A stretch of 64,000 bases of DNA, taken from NCBI RefSeq assembly GCF_021190915.1, contig NZ_JAIOAP010000011.1:62001-126000 (forward strand), given 5' to 3'. Under the pieces are notes generated by a model that did not search any database, had not been told where the DNA came from, and saw nothing but the letters and a program-made list of their open reading frames with translations. Both the position numbers and the translations under genes were made by a program. Positions 1 to 9,686 of this stretch are shown piece by piece (within the stretch, counting starts at the first letter, position 1; each line of letters begins with the position of its first letter). Origin of the DNA: Cohnella silvisoli (GTDB lineage: Bacteria > Bacillota > Bacilli > Paenibacillales > Paenibacillaceae).

Positions 1-645
1 AATCGCATAACCAATATTGACATGCTGACGGGAAGAGTGAGAGAGCTTGTAAAATCCGAACGCAACGAACAAATTGACGAAGATATTAAGCGGATTATGG
101 CAGAAACAAAGCAGGTCATGCATATGGTCAAACGGATTCAGAAGCAAATTGAAGATGTGGAGCTAGTGGAAGGTACGGCGAACTTAATCGATTTGATGAC
201 ACATGCATTGCATGCCAATCGTTATCCGCTCGAAAGTAAAAGTGTTTCTATTAGCACTGACTATTCCGTAAACTGCAATATGATGTGCGATAAGCTCCAT
301 CTACAGGAAGTGTTCAATAATTTAATAAGCAACGCGATCGATGCCGTGGAGGGTGAAGGCGGAACGCTTGCAATTAGAATATACGAAGCCAAGAGTGGAA
401 TCCGGATCGATTTTACCGATAATGGAACAGGAATGGTTAAGAAAGCCGAAGAGCAAATATTTGATCCGTTCTATTCAACGAAGCAGCGGGAGGAAAACTT
501 CGGACTTGGTTTGTCTTATTGCTACCTAATCATGCAGAAGCACGGGGGAAGTATCAAGGTGTCAAGCAGTCAGGGCGCGGGGACAACCTTTACCCTGCAC
601 TTGCCGAAATATCGCAGAATACGAACTTCAAACAAAGGAGGTTAG
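1..645 (+). CDS. Sensor histidine kinase, C-terminal part (5' end outside window)
   Basis: The reading frame is open from base 1, so only the last ~214 residues are present. They hold a helical stretch typical of a dimerisation/linker region and then a complete HATPase_c domain: N-box (NLISNAIDA), G1 box (DNGTGM), the FDPFYSTK segment, G2 box (FGLGLSY) and a closing GGSIKVSS...GTTFTLHLP strand pair. This is the ATP-binding half of a membrane or cytoplasmic two-component kinase. The stop codon lies inside a strong AAAGGAGG Shine-Dalgarno, so a translationally coupled gene would be expected next, normally a response regulator. Only a 15-codon ORF follows. The sensed signal cannot be judged because the input domain is missing. 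Confidence 0.9.
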   Translation, partial: NRITNIDMLTGRVRELVKSERNEQIDEDIKRIMAETKQVMHMVKRIQKQIEDVELVEGTANLIDLMTHALHANRYPLESKSVSISTDYSVNCNMMCDKLHLQEVFNNLISNAIDAVEGEGGTLAIRIYEAKSGIRIDFTDNGTGMVKKAEEQIFDPFYSTKQREENFGLGLSYCYLIMQKHGGSIKVSSSQGAGTTFTLHLPKYRRIRTSNKGG

Positions 646-649
646 AAGC

Positions 650-697
650 ATGATTTCGAAAAACTGCAAAGACAGAGTTAATTTATTCACAAGCTAG
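650..697 (+). CDS. 15-codon ORF with very strong RBS; remnant or leader peptide
   Basis: ATG at 650 lies 8 nt after AAAGGAGG, which overlaps the kinase stop codon. The ORF ends with TAG at 695-697 (MISKNCKDRVNLFTS). A response-regulator gene normally sits here, but no receiver-domain sequence follows in any frame before the next promoter. It could be the decayed start of a deleted regulator or a genuine micro-peptide. The sequence alone does not decide. Confidence 0.35.
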   Translation: MISKNCKDRVNLFTS

Positions 698-736
698 TTT
701 CTAGTGCAGAGCGCATATTGTATAAGTAAGTTTATT

Positions 737-779
737 AAGGATCCGGAAGGGCGATATGCCTCGAAGGATTCTTTTTTTG
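737..779 (+). terminator. Rho-independent terminator of the kinase unit
   Basis: AAGGATCC (737-744) pairs with GGATTCTT (766-773, one G-T pair). A small inner GGC/GCC stem and a following T run complete the structure. It separates the kinase transcript from the next promoter. Confidence 0.65.
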
Positions 780-786
780 TTTGTTT

Positions 787-829
787 TGTGAACCCGTTTA
801 CAGTTTTTAACATCAAACTCTTCTATACT
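787..829 (+). promoter_or_regulatory. CRP/FNR-type box plus -10, cassette promoter copy 1
   Basis: The palindrome TGTGAACCCGTTTACA is at 787-802 and the -10 box TATACT at 824-829. The box start to -10 start distance is 37 nt, which puts the box centre near -41.5 from a start expected around 836, the class II activator geometry. No good -35 element is visible, as expected for an activator-dependent promoter. It drives the SLH gene at 861. Confidence 0.7.
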
Positions 830-860
830 TGCAGATATTAAGAGTATTGGGAGGATAAAA

Positions 861-3800
861 ATGAAAAGCATTTATGTTAGAAAATGGACGATATTCCTGG
901 TGATTGCATGTATGATGTTGTCGTCCTTCAGCTTCGTTTCTGCAGCGGAGTCTGCCAAGTCGGATGTAAAAGGCCATTGGGCGGAAAGCCAATTGAACCA
1001 ATGGGTGGAGAAAGGGCTTATTAAAGGCTACGCGGATGGCACAGTGAAGCCGAACAACCCGGTTACACGCGTAGAATTGACCGCGCTCATTAACCGCGCT
1101 TTCGGATTTACGGAGAAGGCGGAGATCAACTTTAGCGATATGCCCCCTGGAAATTGGGCTTATGAAGAAGCTGCGATAGCCGTTAAGGCCGGTTACATAA
1201 AGGGCAAATTAGGCGGCACTTTCGGCGGCGGCAATCAATCAAGCAGACAAGAAGTCGCCGCAATCATCGCCAGATTGTTGAACTTGCAAGGCGATGAAAC
1301 TACTGCTAAAGCCTATGTGGACGCATCTTCGTTCGCATCATGGAGCAAAGCGGCTATTGGCGCGGTATCGTCCAAGAAAATCATGCAGGGGTATGGGGAT
1401 CAAACGTTCCGACCGCAAGCGCCGATTACGCGTGGAGAATTGGTCGTAACGCTGGATCGCGCCTTGAAATTGAAAGCGGTGAAAGATCCAACAGAGAATC
1501 AAGTAGATAAGAACACTTATAACGCCGCAGGAACTTATGGTCCGGTAAGTGGAACGGAAGCCATTAGCGGTGATGTTGCAGTTAATGTCCCAGGCGTCAC
1601 CCTGCAGAATATGGTAATTAGCGGAAACCTGCTGCTTGCAGAAGGCATCGGCAGCGGGGATGCTTTCTTGAAGAACGTCACGGTTAAAGGCACGACGACC
1701 GTTCAAGGCGGCGGCGAGCACAGCATTCATCTGGACAATTCCGTGTTTGTTAAGATTATCGTAGACAAGAAGGGCGGCAAGGTGCGTCTCGTAGTAGAAG
1801 GAACAACACTCATTGAACAACTCATCAACAAGTCTCCGGTTAATCTCGAGTTGGGGAAAGACGCTAAGATCGTAAGCCTTATGGTTGATGCTCTATTGAA
1901 AGCGTTAGGTCAAGGCACCATCGAGAAAGCAATCATTAGCGATGAAGGGAAAGGCTCAGCTTTCGAGAAACAGCCTGTAAAGCAGGAAGGGTCAGGAGCG
2001 CCAACGCCAACGTCAACGTCAAACAATAGCGGCGGAGACGGTAATGGATCAATACCAACATCGATTACCGTAACAAGCACCCCTGTGATCGCGAATATCC
2101 CCGTTGCCAACGGCACGTCGCTAGTATCCGTTCTTGGCAATCTTCCTTCAACCGTGCAGATTACATTAAGCGACGGCACAACCCCGACCGTTAACGCAAC
2201 ATGGAACGGAGGGACGCCTGCTTATAACGCAAGCATAGCGGGAACGTATGTATTTTCTGGAAAACTGGCATTGCCTAAAGGAGTAACCAACCCGAACAAT
2301 GTGCAAGCATCTGTTAACGTTGTTGTTTCAAAGGCATTGCCAACGCAAGTATCATCGACAATCGTAACAGGCGTAGTATCATCGTTCTCAGATATAAATG
2401 TTGCCAAAGGCACATCGCTGAAGTCTGTTCTTCTCGGATTACCAACAACTGTACAAATTACATTGAGCGATGGCACGAACTCGACCGTTAACGTAGCATG
2501 GGACGGAGGGACACCTGCATATGACGGGGATAAAGACGGAATGTATATATTCTCTGGAATGCCGGTATTATCAAGCGCAGTAAGCAATCCAAGCGGCGTC
2601 CAAGCAAAGATTAACGTGATTGTTTCGATTACCGTAACAAACGCATCTGCGATTTCCGATATTCCCGTTGCTATCGGCACATCGCTGTCATTGCCATCAA
2701 CCATTAAGCTTACATTAAGCGATGGTACAACCCCGACCGTTAACGTAACATGGGACGGAGGAACACCTCAATATGACGGAAACAAAGCGGGAACGTATAT
2801 CTTTTCTGGTTTGCCGGACTTGCCGGGCAGTGTAACTAATCCGAGCAACGTCCAAGCCAAAGTTAACGTTATTGTCGCAGCGCCGGTGCCAACACCAGTT
2901 ACCGTAACAAACGCATTCGCGATCGCTGATATCGCCGTTGCCAACGGCACGTCGCTGTTAACTGCCGGATTACCGACAAACGTTCAGCTTATGTTAAGCG
3001 ATAATTCAACTCCAACCGTTAATGTGACATGGGTTAGTGGAGCCCCTGAATACGACGGGAATACAGCAGGAACGTACACATTCTCTGGAATACTGGAATT
3101 ACCGATCGGAGTTACTAACCCGACGAACGTCCATGCGTCGGTTAAAGTGATTGTTGCGCAAAGCCTTGCAGAGGCTGCACTAGCTGACATAAATACGAAT
3201 GTAAAGTCAGCAATCACTAACGGGCTTCCAGCGACATTCACTGTACAGAATTTAATGGATGCTGGTGTAACGAATATAAACAATGCCTGGATAACCTTCT
3301 ATCAATTTCAAGTAGCTGTGGTTAGGAATGCAAAAGGTAATACTGATTTGTTATTAACCGAACTGCAAGATGCCATTGATAAAATCAATACAGATGCAAC
3401 GCTGGTACCAACAGCTGCAGCATTTATACCAGTGAATCACTTTAACAATCAGTCGCCTGGAAATAATAATTTGGAATCAGGGGATTTGATCCTTCTTACC
3501 TTCAATGTAAAGTTGGAGAAATTGAGCGCATTGGCCGCTATTCAAGCTGCTGTAGATGGTGCATTTGGTAGTGGTAATGCCACAGTAACGACAGGCAATA
3601 ATATTACATTTAATATTATTGTTAACAACAATAAGAACATTCCTCTCCCTCCGCAGGGTGCGCTAATTACCCTTGCCGCCAACACGGTTCAAAACTATAT
3701 GGACGGGATGATAAAGAACACAGCGCCTATAAGTTTTACAATTGAAGATAGTCTGAATCTGACACCGCAATTAAGCGGCGCAGATACAGCAGACACACAA

Positions 3801-4712
3801 CATATCGTTCTAACCTTCACCGGCCAGTTGTCCGGTTCAAATGCGGATCTTGCAGCGTTTAGCGTATCTGGAATAGCTCCGAACCCAACTATTATCGGGG
3901 TTGTTGTTAACAACCAGACAGTAACTTTAATGTTAGATACTGCTATGGTCTCAACGGATCACATCAAGATCAGCTATACGCAGCAAAATAATGCCGACGA
4001 TCTGCAGACTGCGGCAAGCGTCAAGGTTCAGAATTTCGTCGATGCAGACGTGAGCAACCATTTGATGATGGCGCCGTCGATAGCAGCCATTAACGCGGCG
4101 ATTGATGGACTAGATGGAATTGTCACGCTAGAAAAGCTTCAGTTGGCGAGTATTTCCAATCTTAATGAGGATTACGCCTCTTATTACGCCTATTACTATC
4201 AAGCGTTGTTGAAAGATGAGAAGGATACTATTGGAGATTTGACAAAGGATGAAATTCAAGCAGCAGTGGATTTTATAAATGACTACCTGGAACCGCTAAT
4301 CCTCATCTATGAAGCCATATTGGCGGGTGATGCCAGCGCAACGTTGAATCAATTGAAAGCCGCACAGATAAATAATATAGTCGACTCCTACGCTGATGAT
4401 TATCAGGAAATATTCGTCCATTATCTGGCATTGACGCTTTCCGATCCATTGAGCTATGCTCAACTGCAAGATATTGTCGATAATACCGCTTCCATAATGG
4501 CATCTATCTCGGAAATTAACACTGCGATCGATGCTGGGGATGCGAACGCAACAGTAGCCGCAATGGATCAATCAGGAATGTTCGCAAATATTAACATGCT
4601 ATATGCGAATGGATATCAAGCGGCATTATCCGATGCTAAAAACTTGCAGCAATCTAGCTTAAAGATAGCTCAAATTCAACAGATTATATTTGATGTAAAT
4701 AGTATTACTTAA
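861..4712 (+). CDS. SLH-domain surface protein with four Ig-like (Big_4-type) repeats
   Basis: 1283 aa, start set by GGGAGGA 8 nt before the ATG. A signal peptide ends near residue 29 (FSFVSAAES). Three SLH motifs follow at about 35-82, 91-140 and 152-203, which in this group usually bind pyruvylated secondary cell-wall polymer. Next is a beta-rich region shared with the neighbouring SLH protein (about 215-370), a Ser/Gly/Thr linker, and four ~90-residue Ig-like repeats (about 402-765) with the recurring LSDGTTPTVNVTWDGGTP and YIFSG motifs. The C-terminal third has a SwmB-like segment (about 964-1060) and helical repeats with no recognised function. The protein is therefore predicted to be non-covalently wall-anchored and extracellular. 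Ligand or substrate is unknown. It lies in its own promoter/terminator unit. Confidence 0.85.
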   Translation: MKSIYVRKWTIFLVIACMMLSSFSFVSAAESAKSDVKGHWAESQLNQWVEKGLIKGYADGTVKPNNPVTRVELTALINRAFGFTEKAEINFSDMPPGNWAYEEAAIAVKAGYIKGKLGGTFGGGNQSSRQEVAAIIARLLNLQGDETTAKAYVDASSFASWSKAAIGAVSSKKIMQGYGDQTFRPQAPITRGELVVTLDRALKLKAVKDPTENQVDKNTYNAAGTYGPVSGTEAISGDVAVNVPGVTLQNMVISGNLLLAEGIGSGDAFLKNVTVKGTTTVQGGGEHSIHLDNSVFVKIIVDKKGGKVRLVVEGTTLIEQLINKSPVNLELGKDAKIVSLMVDALLKALGQGTIEKAIISDEGKGSAFEKQPVKQEGSGAPTPTSTSNNSGGDGNGSIPTSITVTSTPVIANIPVANGTSLVSVLGNLPSTVQITLSDGTTPTVNATWNGGTPAYNASIAGTYVFSGKLALPKGVTNPNNVQASVNVVVSKALPTQVSSTIVTGVVSSFSDINVAKGTSLKSVLLGLPTTVQITLSDGTNSTVNVAWDGGTPAYDGDKDGMYIFSGMPVLSSAVSNPSGVQAKINVIVSITVTNASAISDIPVAIGTSLSLPSTIKLTLSDGTTPTVNVTWDGGTPQYDGNKAGTYIFSGLPDLPGSVTNPSNVQAKVNVIVAAPVPTPVTVTNAFAIADIAVANGTSLLTAGLPTNVQLMLSDNSTPTVNVTWVSGAPEYDGNTAGTYTFSGILELPIGVTNPTNVHASVKVIVAQSLAEAALADINTNVKSAITNGLPATFTVQNLMDAGVTNINNAWITFYQFQVAVVRNAKGNTDLLLTELQDAIDKINTDATLVPTAAAFIPVNHFNNQSPGNNNLESGDLILLTFNVKLEKLSALAAIQAAVDGAFGSGNATVTTGNNITFNIIVNNNKNIPLPPQGALITLAANTVQNYMDGMIKNTAPISFTIEDSLNLTPQLSGADTADTQHIVLTFTGQLSGSNADLAAFSVSGIAPNPTIIGVVVNNQTVTLMLDTAMVSTDHIKISYTQQNNADDLQTAASVKVQNFVDADVSNHLMMAPSIAAINAAIDGLDGIVTLEKLQLASISNLNEDYASYYAYYYQALLKDEKDTIGDLTKDEIQAAVDFINDYLEPLILIYEAILAGDASATLNQLKAAQINNIVDSYADDYQEIFVHYLALTLSDPLSYAQLQDIVDNTASIMASISEINTAIDAGDANATVAAMDQSGMFANINMLYANGYQAALSDAKNLQQSSLKIAQIQQIIFDVNSIT

Positions 4713-4728
4713 GCCAGAACGAAGCATA

Positions 4729-4766
4729 ACCCCTATGATCATTGATCATGGGGGCTTTCTTTTTTC
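4729..4766 (+). terminator. Terminator after first SLH gene
   Basis: CCCCTATGATCA pairs with TGATCATGGGGG around a very short loop and is followed by CTTTCTTTTTT. It is a strong intrinsic terminator. Confidence 0.8.
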
Positions 4767-4771
4767 CATTT

Positions 4772-4814
4772 TGTGAAACAGTTCACAGTTTTAATAATCA
4801 TATTCCTTTATGAT
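4772..4814 (+). promoter_or_regulatory. CRP/FNR-type box plus -10, cassette promoter copy 2
   Basis: TGTGAAACAGTTCACA at 4772-4787 with perfect TGTGA/TCACA half-sites, and TATGAT at 4809-4814. The 37-nt offset is the same as in the other copies. It drives the second SLH gene. Confidence 0.72.
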
Positions 4815-4846
4815 TGCGGATATCAAGAATTTTGGGAGGATAAAAA

Positions 4847-7800
4847 ATGGTAACCAATGGAATGAAAAAATGGACAGCAATCTTGCTGATCGTTAGCATG
4901 ATGTTTTCTTCTTTTGGCTTCGCTTCTGCAGCGGAGTCCGGCAAGTCGGATGTGAAAGGACACTGGGCGGAAAAGCAGTTGAACCAATGGTTGGAGAAAG
5001 GCCTGATCAAAGGGTACGCGGACGGTACAGTGAAGCCGGACAACCCGATTACGCGTGCGGAATTGATTTCGCTCATCAATCGGGCTTTCGGATTTACCGA
5101 GAAAGCGGATGTGAGCTTCAGCGATGTCCAATCGAACAACTGGGCATACAGTGAAGTGGCGAAAGCCGTCAAGGCCGGATATATTAAGGGCAACGCCAAC
5201 GGTACTTTTGCGCCCGGCAATAAGACGAGCAGGCAAGACCTTGCCGTCATCATCGCGAGGTTGTTGAAGCTGCAGGCTGATAATCAGAACGCGGTTGTTT
5301 TCAGTGATGCGGATCGTTTTGCTTCTTGGAGCAAAGAGGCTATTGGGTTGGTAGCAGCCAAGAAAATCATGCAGGGTTATACTGATCAGACGTTCAGACC
5401 GGATGCGCAGATCACACGTGCGGAAGCGGTTGTCACATTGGATCGTGCTTTGCAAGCGAAGGCAGAAACACAGAAAAGTGCGATTAACGCTGCTGGAACC
5501 TACGGTCCGAAGACCGGGTCGGAAACCATTGACGGCGATGTTGTCGTTAACGTCCCGGGTGTAACTCTACAGAATACGATCATCAACGGAAACCTGCTGC
5601 TTGCAGCAGGAATTGGCAGCGGCGACGCTTTCTTGAAGAATGTTACGGTTAAAGGCACGACTACAGTATCGGGTGGGGGCGAGAACTCTATCCATTTTGA
5701 GAACTCCGTTCTCGTCTCTATCGTTGTTGATAAGAAAGACGGTTCCGTGCGTATTGTTGCGGAGGGTAAGACTACAGTTGCACAAGTAATAGTAAAGTCA
5801 TCGGTAACGATAGAGGAATCTTCTGTATCCGGCGACGGATTTAAGGACATTACATTGACTGACGTGCTTCCGGCAGGTTCCAAGGTCACGATGAAAGGTT
5901 CTTTTGAAAAGGTAGACGTGGTTGGGAAGAAAATCTCCATTGAAATTCCGGAAGGCAGTGTAACTGAATTAATTGTAGAAAAAACTGCAGATGTTACCCT
6001 GAATCTTGGTAAAGACGCTAAGATCATCAAGCTTATAATTGACGCAGTATTGAAAGTATTAGGTCAAGGATCAATTCAGAAAGCTATCATCAACGTCGAC
6101 GGAAAAGGTTCAACTTTCGAGAAGCTGCCTTTGCTAGAAGAGGGGGCAGGAGCAACGGCAACCTCTACTTCCAGCACGGATTCATCTTCTCCATTAAGCA
6201 GCGCGAAAGCGATTACGGCTTTTAGTTTCGCTGAACAGACAGGAGCGGCAACGATTGATGCGAATGCTCACACTGTAAACATTCAAGTAATTAACGGAAC
6301 CAACCTGAATGGATTAACAGCGACATTCACGTTATCGGCTGGGGCAACGGCGAAAGTAGTTAATACCGATCAAATCAGCGGAACGACACCCAATGACTTC
6401 AGCAACGCAGTAACCTATGTCGTAACAGCGCAGGATAACAGCATGCAGAGCTGGACGGTAAACGTAAGTGTAGCGGCGGCGCCAAGCAGCGCGAAAGCAA
6501 TTACGGCTTTCAGTTTCGCAGAACAGACAGGAGCGGCAACGATTGATGCGAATGCTCACACCGTAAACATTCAAGTAATTAACGGAACTAACCTGAATGG
6601 ATTAACAGCGACATTCACGTTATCGGCTGGGGCAACGGCGAAAGTAGGTGCCACCGCTCAAACTAGCGGAACGACAACTAATGACTTCAGTAACGCAGTA
6701 ACCTATATCGTAACAGCGCAGGATAACAGTATGCAGAGCTGGACGGTAAACGTAAGTGTAGCGGCGGCGCCAAGCAGCGCGAAAGCAATTACGGCTTTCA
6801 GTTTAGCAGCTCAAACCGGAGCGGCAACGATTGATTCGATTGGCCACACTGTGAATATTCAAGTAGCTAACGGAACCGTCCTGAACGGTCTGAAGGCGAC
6901 ATTCACGTTATCGGCTGGGGCAACGGCGAAAGTAGGTGCCACCGCTCAAACTAGCGGAACGACAACTAATGACTTCAGTAACGCAGTAACCTATATCGTA
7001 ACAGCGCAGGATAACAGCATACAGAGTTGGACGGTAAACGTAAGTGTAGCGGCAGCGCCAAGCAGTGCGAAAGCAATTACGGCTTTCAGTTTAGCGGCTC
7101 AAACCGGAGCGGCGATGATTGATGTGAATAACCATACTGTAGATATACAAGTAGCTTACGGAACAAACTTGAACAATAGTTTAGTAGCAACATTCAACTT
7201 ATCAGCTGGGGCAACGGCAAAAGTAGGTGCCACCACTCAAATCAGCGGAACGACAGCCAATAACTTCAGCAACATAGTAACCTATGTCGTAACTGCGCAG
7301 GATAACAGTACGCAGAACTGGACGGTACTTGTAATTGTGGCTCCTAACAGTGCGAAGGACATCACTGCTTTTAGTTTCGCGGTACAGAACGGAGTGGCAA
7401 CGATTGATTCGATTGCCCACACTGTGGATATTCAAGTATTTAGCGGAAACAACCTGAATGGTTTAGTAGCAACTTTCGCTGTATCTCCTGGGGCAACGGC
7501 AAAAGTAGGTGCCACAGCTCAAACCAGCGGAACGACAACCAATGACTTCAGCAACGCAGTAACCTATACCGTGACAGCACAGGATAACACTAAACAAGAC
7601 TGGACGGTAAACGTAACCGTGGCAGGGCTAAGCAGCGCGAAAGACTTTACGGCTTTCAGTTTTGGGGCTGGAGATGCTGCTCCCGCAACAATAGATCCGA
7701 TTAATCATACAATAGCTATTCAATTGCTTTCTGGAACTAATGTGAGCGTGTTACAGCCAACATTCACTATATCCAATGGCGCAACGGTTACCATAGGCGG

Positions 7801-9502
7801 TGTCAATCAAATCAGTGGAACAACGCAAAACTCTTATTTGAATCCTGTAGTTTACAAGGTCACAGCCCAGAACAACAGTGTGCAGAATTGGACGGTAACG
7901 GTTACCGTAGCAGCGACGGTTAGCAGCGCGAAAGCAATTACGGCTTTCAGTATTCCTGGACAAACCGGAAGCGCAGTGATCGATATGATTGCTCATACCG
8001 TAGATATTCAAGTTCCCAATGGAACCGTTGTGAGTGCTCTGAAAGCGACATTCACTTTATCTCCAGGCGCTACAGCAACAATAAATGGCACCGATCAATT
8101 TAGCGGATTTACTTCAAATAATTTCGGTTCCTTTATCGTCTATACAATAAAAGCGCAGGATAACAGCACACAGCCATGGAAGGTAACGGTTACCGTATTG
8201 GCAATACCAACCTTAACGGCAGCCGCGGCACAAGGTTCAACACCTGGATATTCGAAATTACTTAATGTAATTGCAGGTCCAGGAAATCACCTCTATGTAC
8301 TCGTGCGAGGAAGTATTCTCCTAACTCCGAATGTTGGAGATCCAGCACCAAATAACATTTTGGGAGAATTAGATAATTATGTTGTCGGTACTGAATTCCC
8401 AGCAAGTGCAGTGAATAATCAAGTACACATCTATGAAGTGGATAGTAATGGTAAAGTCATGAAATTCCAACTGATTACGTTGACAGCCGCAGATATTAAG
8501 CCAATTGCAACTGGAAGTCCAGCACCATCCACAGTCGCAGTTGCAGCACAGGGTTCTGCTCCTGGAACTACTAAGATCATCGCCACGCCTTTCAATGTTG
8601 GGAGCCATATCGCTATTAAGTTAGCGTTCAGTACTACGAATGTACCACTCGTTGGAGATTCATTGCCGGCAGGACCGACTGTACTGAATAACTATATGGG
8701 CGACGAAATTGCAGGAATGGATAATACAACCAACAAATATATAGTGGTGTACGAGGTAGACTCAGCGGATAAAATAGTTGCTTGTAAAGAGATTAAACTG
8801 ATAGCTGCTGATATTACGCCGGTGGGAGCATTGCCAACGTTATCTGCAGCTGTGACGCCAGGTACTGCCGCGGGAGCGACGTCCGTAACAGCAACAGTTA
8901 GCAATCCTCTGAATCATTTGGTCATTTACGGTTCGAAATCTGCATTTCTAAGTCTGAATATAGGGGATCCCGAACCAACTATTTCAAATGTGGGTCTTGT
9001 ATCTCAATATACTTCTGGTTTAGATATCACATTCATGGATGCTGTAATGAAAATATATTTAGCCGTATATGAAGCAAATAGCGACGGAATTATAGTTAAT
9101 TATAAGTTAATTACGCTGACCTCCGGGGACTTTAAACCGCAGCCAGCGGCAACGATAACGCCAGATGTGACGACAATTAATGAGGCTTTCAATAACTTGG
9201 GAGTATTGAACGGCGGCTCGATTGCTCTTAACTTAACGAACAGCACATTTGATTCTACAGGTGTAGACCCGATAACAGGGGATGTTACAAACGATGTTAT
9301 TATAACCAGCTTGCCTGCGGGATTGAGCTATACCGCAACTTTAGCAAACTCAGGAAAAATTAATGTAGATATTACGGGAGCTGCAATCAATCATGCAGCT
9401 GCCGATAGTACAACGATATCGATAACGGTAAAAGCAGCGCTAATAAATGGGGCCGTGAGCGATATTATTATTGGTAATATCCAAATCATTTTTGTAGATT
9501 AA
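4847..9502 (+). CDS. SLH-domain surface protein with seven DUF5018-like repeats
   Basis: 1551 aa, preceded by GGGAGGA. Signal peptide to about residue 29, then three SLH motifs at about 35-82, 91-140 and 152-205, closely paralogous to the gene upstream. A shared beta-rich stretch (AGTYGPKTG...GDVVVNVPGVTLQN) follows. Residues about 451-1120 are seven tandem ~96-aa repeats of the type SSAKAITAFSFAEQTGAA...VTAQDNSMQSWTVNV, resembling DUF5018-type beta-sandwich modules. Copies 1-4 are nearly identical in DNA. Three ~105-aa repeats ending in YEVDSNGKV...LITLTAADIKP-like sequence come next (about 1121-1433), then a short unmatched tail. Likely a wall-bound stalk or adhesin-like protein. No catalytic motif is visible. 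Confidence 0.85.
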   Translation: MVTNGMKKWTAILLIVSMMFSSFGFASAAESGKSDVKGHWAEKQLNQWLEKGLIKGYADGTVKPDNPITRAELISLINRAFGFTEKADVSFSDVQSNNWAYSEVAKAVKAGYIKGNANGTFAPGNKTSRQDLAVIIARLLKLQADNQNAVVFSDADRFASWSKEAIGLVAAKKIMQGYTDQTFRPDAQITRAEAVVTLDRALQAKAETQKSAINAAGTYGPKTGSETIDGDVVVNVPGVTLQNTIINGNLLLAAGIGSGDAFLKNVTVKGTTTVSGGGENSIHFENSVLVSIVVDKKDGSVRIVAEGKTTVAQVIVKSSVTIEESSVSGDGFKDITLTDVLPAGSKVTMKGSFEKVDVVGKKISIEIPEGSVTELIVEKTADVTLNLGKDAKIIKLIIDAVLKVLGQGSIQKAIINVDGKGSTFEKLPLLEEGAGATATSTSSTDSSSPLSSAKAITAFSFAEQTGAATIDANAHTVNIQVINGTNLNGLTATFTLSAGATAKVVNTDQISGTTPNDFSNAVTYVVTAQDNSMQSWTVNVSVAAAPSSAKAITAFSFAEQTGAATIDANAHTVNIQVINGTNLNGLTATFTLSAGATAKVGATAQTSGTTTNDFSNAVTYIVTAQDNSMQSWTVNVSVAAAPSSAKAITAFSLAAQTGAATIDSIGHTVNIQVANGTVLNGLKATFTLSAGATAKVGATAQTSGTTTNDFSNAVTYIVTAQDNSIQSWTVNVSVAAAPSSAKAITAFSLAAQTGAAMIDVNNHTVDIQVAYGTNLNNSLVATFNLSAGATAKVGATTQISGTTANNFSNIVTYVVTAQDNSTQNWTVLVIVAPNSAKDITAFSFAVQNGVATIDSIAHTVDIQVFSGNNLNGLVATFAVSPGATAKVGATAQTSGTTTNDFSNAVTYTVTAQDNTKQDWTVNVTVAGLSSAKDFTAFSFGAGDAAPATIDPINHTIAIQLLSGTNVSVLQPTFTISNGATVTIGGVNQISGTTQNSYLNPVVYKVTAQNNSVQNWTVTVTVAATVSSAKAITAFSIPGQTGSAVIDMIAHTVDIQVPNGTVVSALKATFTLSPGATATINGTDQFSGFTSNNFGSFIVYTIKAQDNSTQPWKVTVTVLAIPTLTAAAAQGSTPGYSKLLNVIAGPGNHLYVLVRGSILLTPNVGDPAPNNILGELDNYVVGTEFPASAVNNQVHIYEVDSNGKVMKFQLITLTAADIKPIATGSPAPSTVAVAAQGSAPGTTKIIATPFNVGSHIAIKLAFSTTNVPLVGDSLPAGPTVLNNYMGDEIAGMDNTTNKYIVVYEVDSADKIVACKEIKLIAADITPVGALPTLSAAVTPGTAAGATSVTATVSNPLNHLVIYGSKSAFLSLNIGDPEPTISNVGLVSQYTSGLDITFMDAVMKIYLAVYEANSDGIIVNYKLITLTSGDFKPQPAATITPDVTTINEAFNNLGVLNGGSIALNLTNSTFDSTGVDPITGDVTNDVIITSLPAGLSYTATLANSGKINVDITGAAINHAAADSTTISITVKAALINGAVSDIIIGNIQIIFVD
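6197..8205 (+). repeat. Tandem ~288-bp coding repeats (seven units)
   Basis: Units begin at about 6197, 6485, 6773, 7061, 7346, 7631 and 7921, each starting with an AGCAGCGCGAAAGC-like sequence or a variant of it. The first four are exactly 288 bp apart and almost identical over long stretches. This suggests recent unequal crossing-over or gene conversion inside the SLH gene. Confidence 0.9.
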
Positions 9503-9544
9503 TAATACTGCATTAACTAATCAAAACCGTTCATAGTCATCTTG

Positions 9545-9580
9545 GAGAGCCAATCGCATTCAGGCGGTTGGCTCTCTTGT
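9545..9580 (+). terminator. Shared-family terminator, copy 1
   Basis: GAGAGCCAATCGC (9545-9557) pairs with GCGGTTGGCTCTC (9564-9576) around ATTCAG, followed by TTGTTG. Nearly the same sequence recurs after the haemoglobin gene and in the empty cassette. Confidence 0.8.
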
Positions 9581-9611
9581 TGCTACTTTTTTCCGATATA
9601 TCGTCTCATTT

Positions 9612-9654
9612 TGTGAACCCGTTCACAGTTTTTCATATCGTATTCAACTATACT
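9612..9654 (+). promoter_or_regulatory. CRP/FNR-type box plus -10, cassette promoter copy 3
   Basis: The perfect palindrome TGTGAACCCGTTCACA is at 9612-9627 and TATACT at 9649-9654, again offset by 37 nt. The predicted transcription start (about 9661) lies inside an upstream extension of the globin reading frame. That rules out the most upstream start codon. Confidence 0.75.
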
Positions 9655-9686
9655 TGCGAGTATCAAGGGATCGAGGAGGAATTAGG

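Noticed and set aside
9654..9686. Upstream extension of the globin reading frame
   Set aside because: It begins within the -10 box, ahead of the predicted transcription start, and has no RBS.
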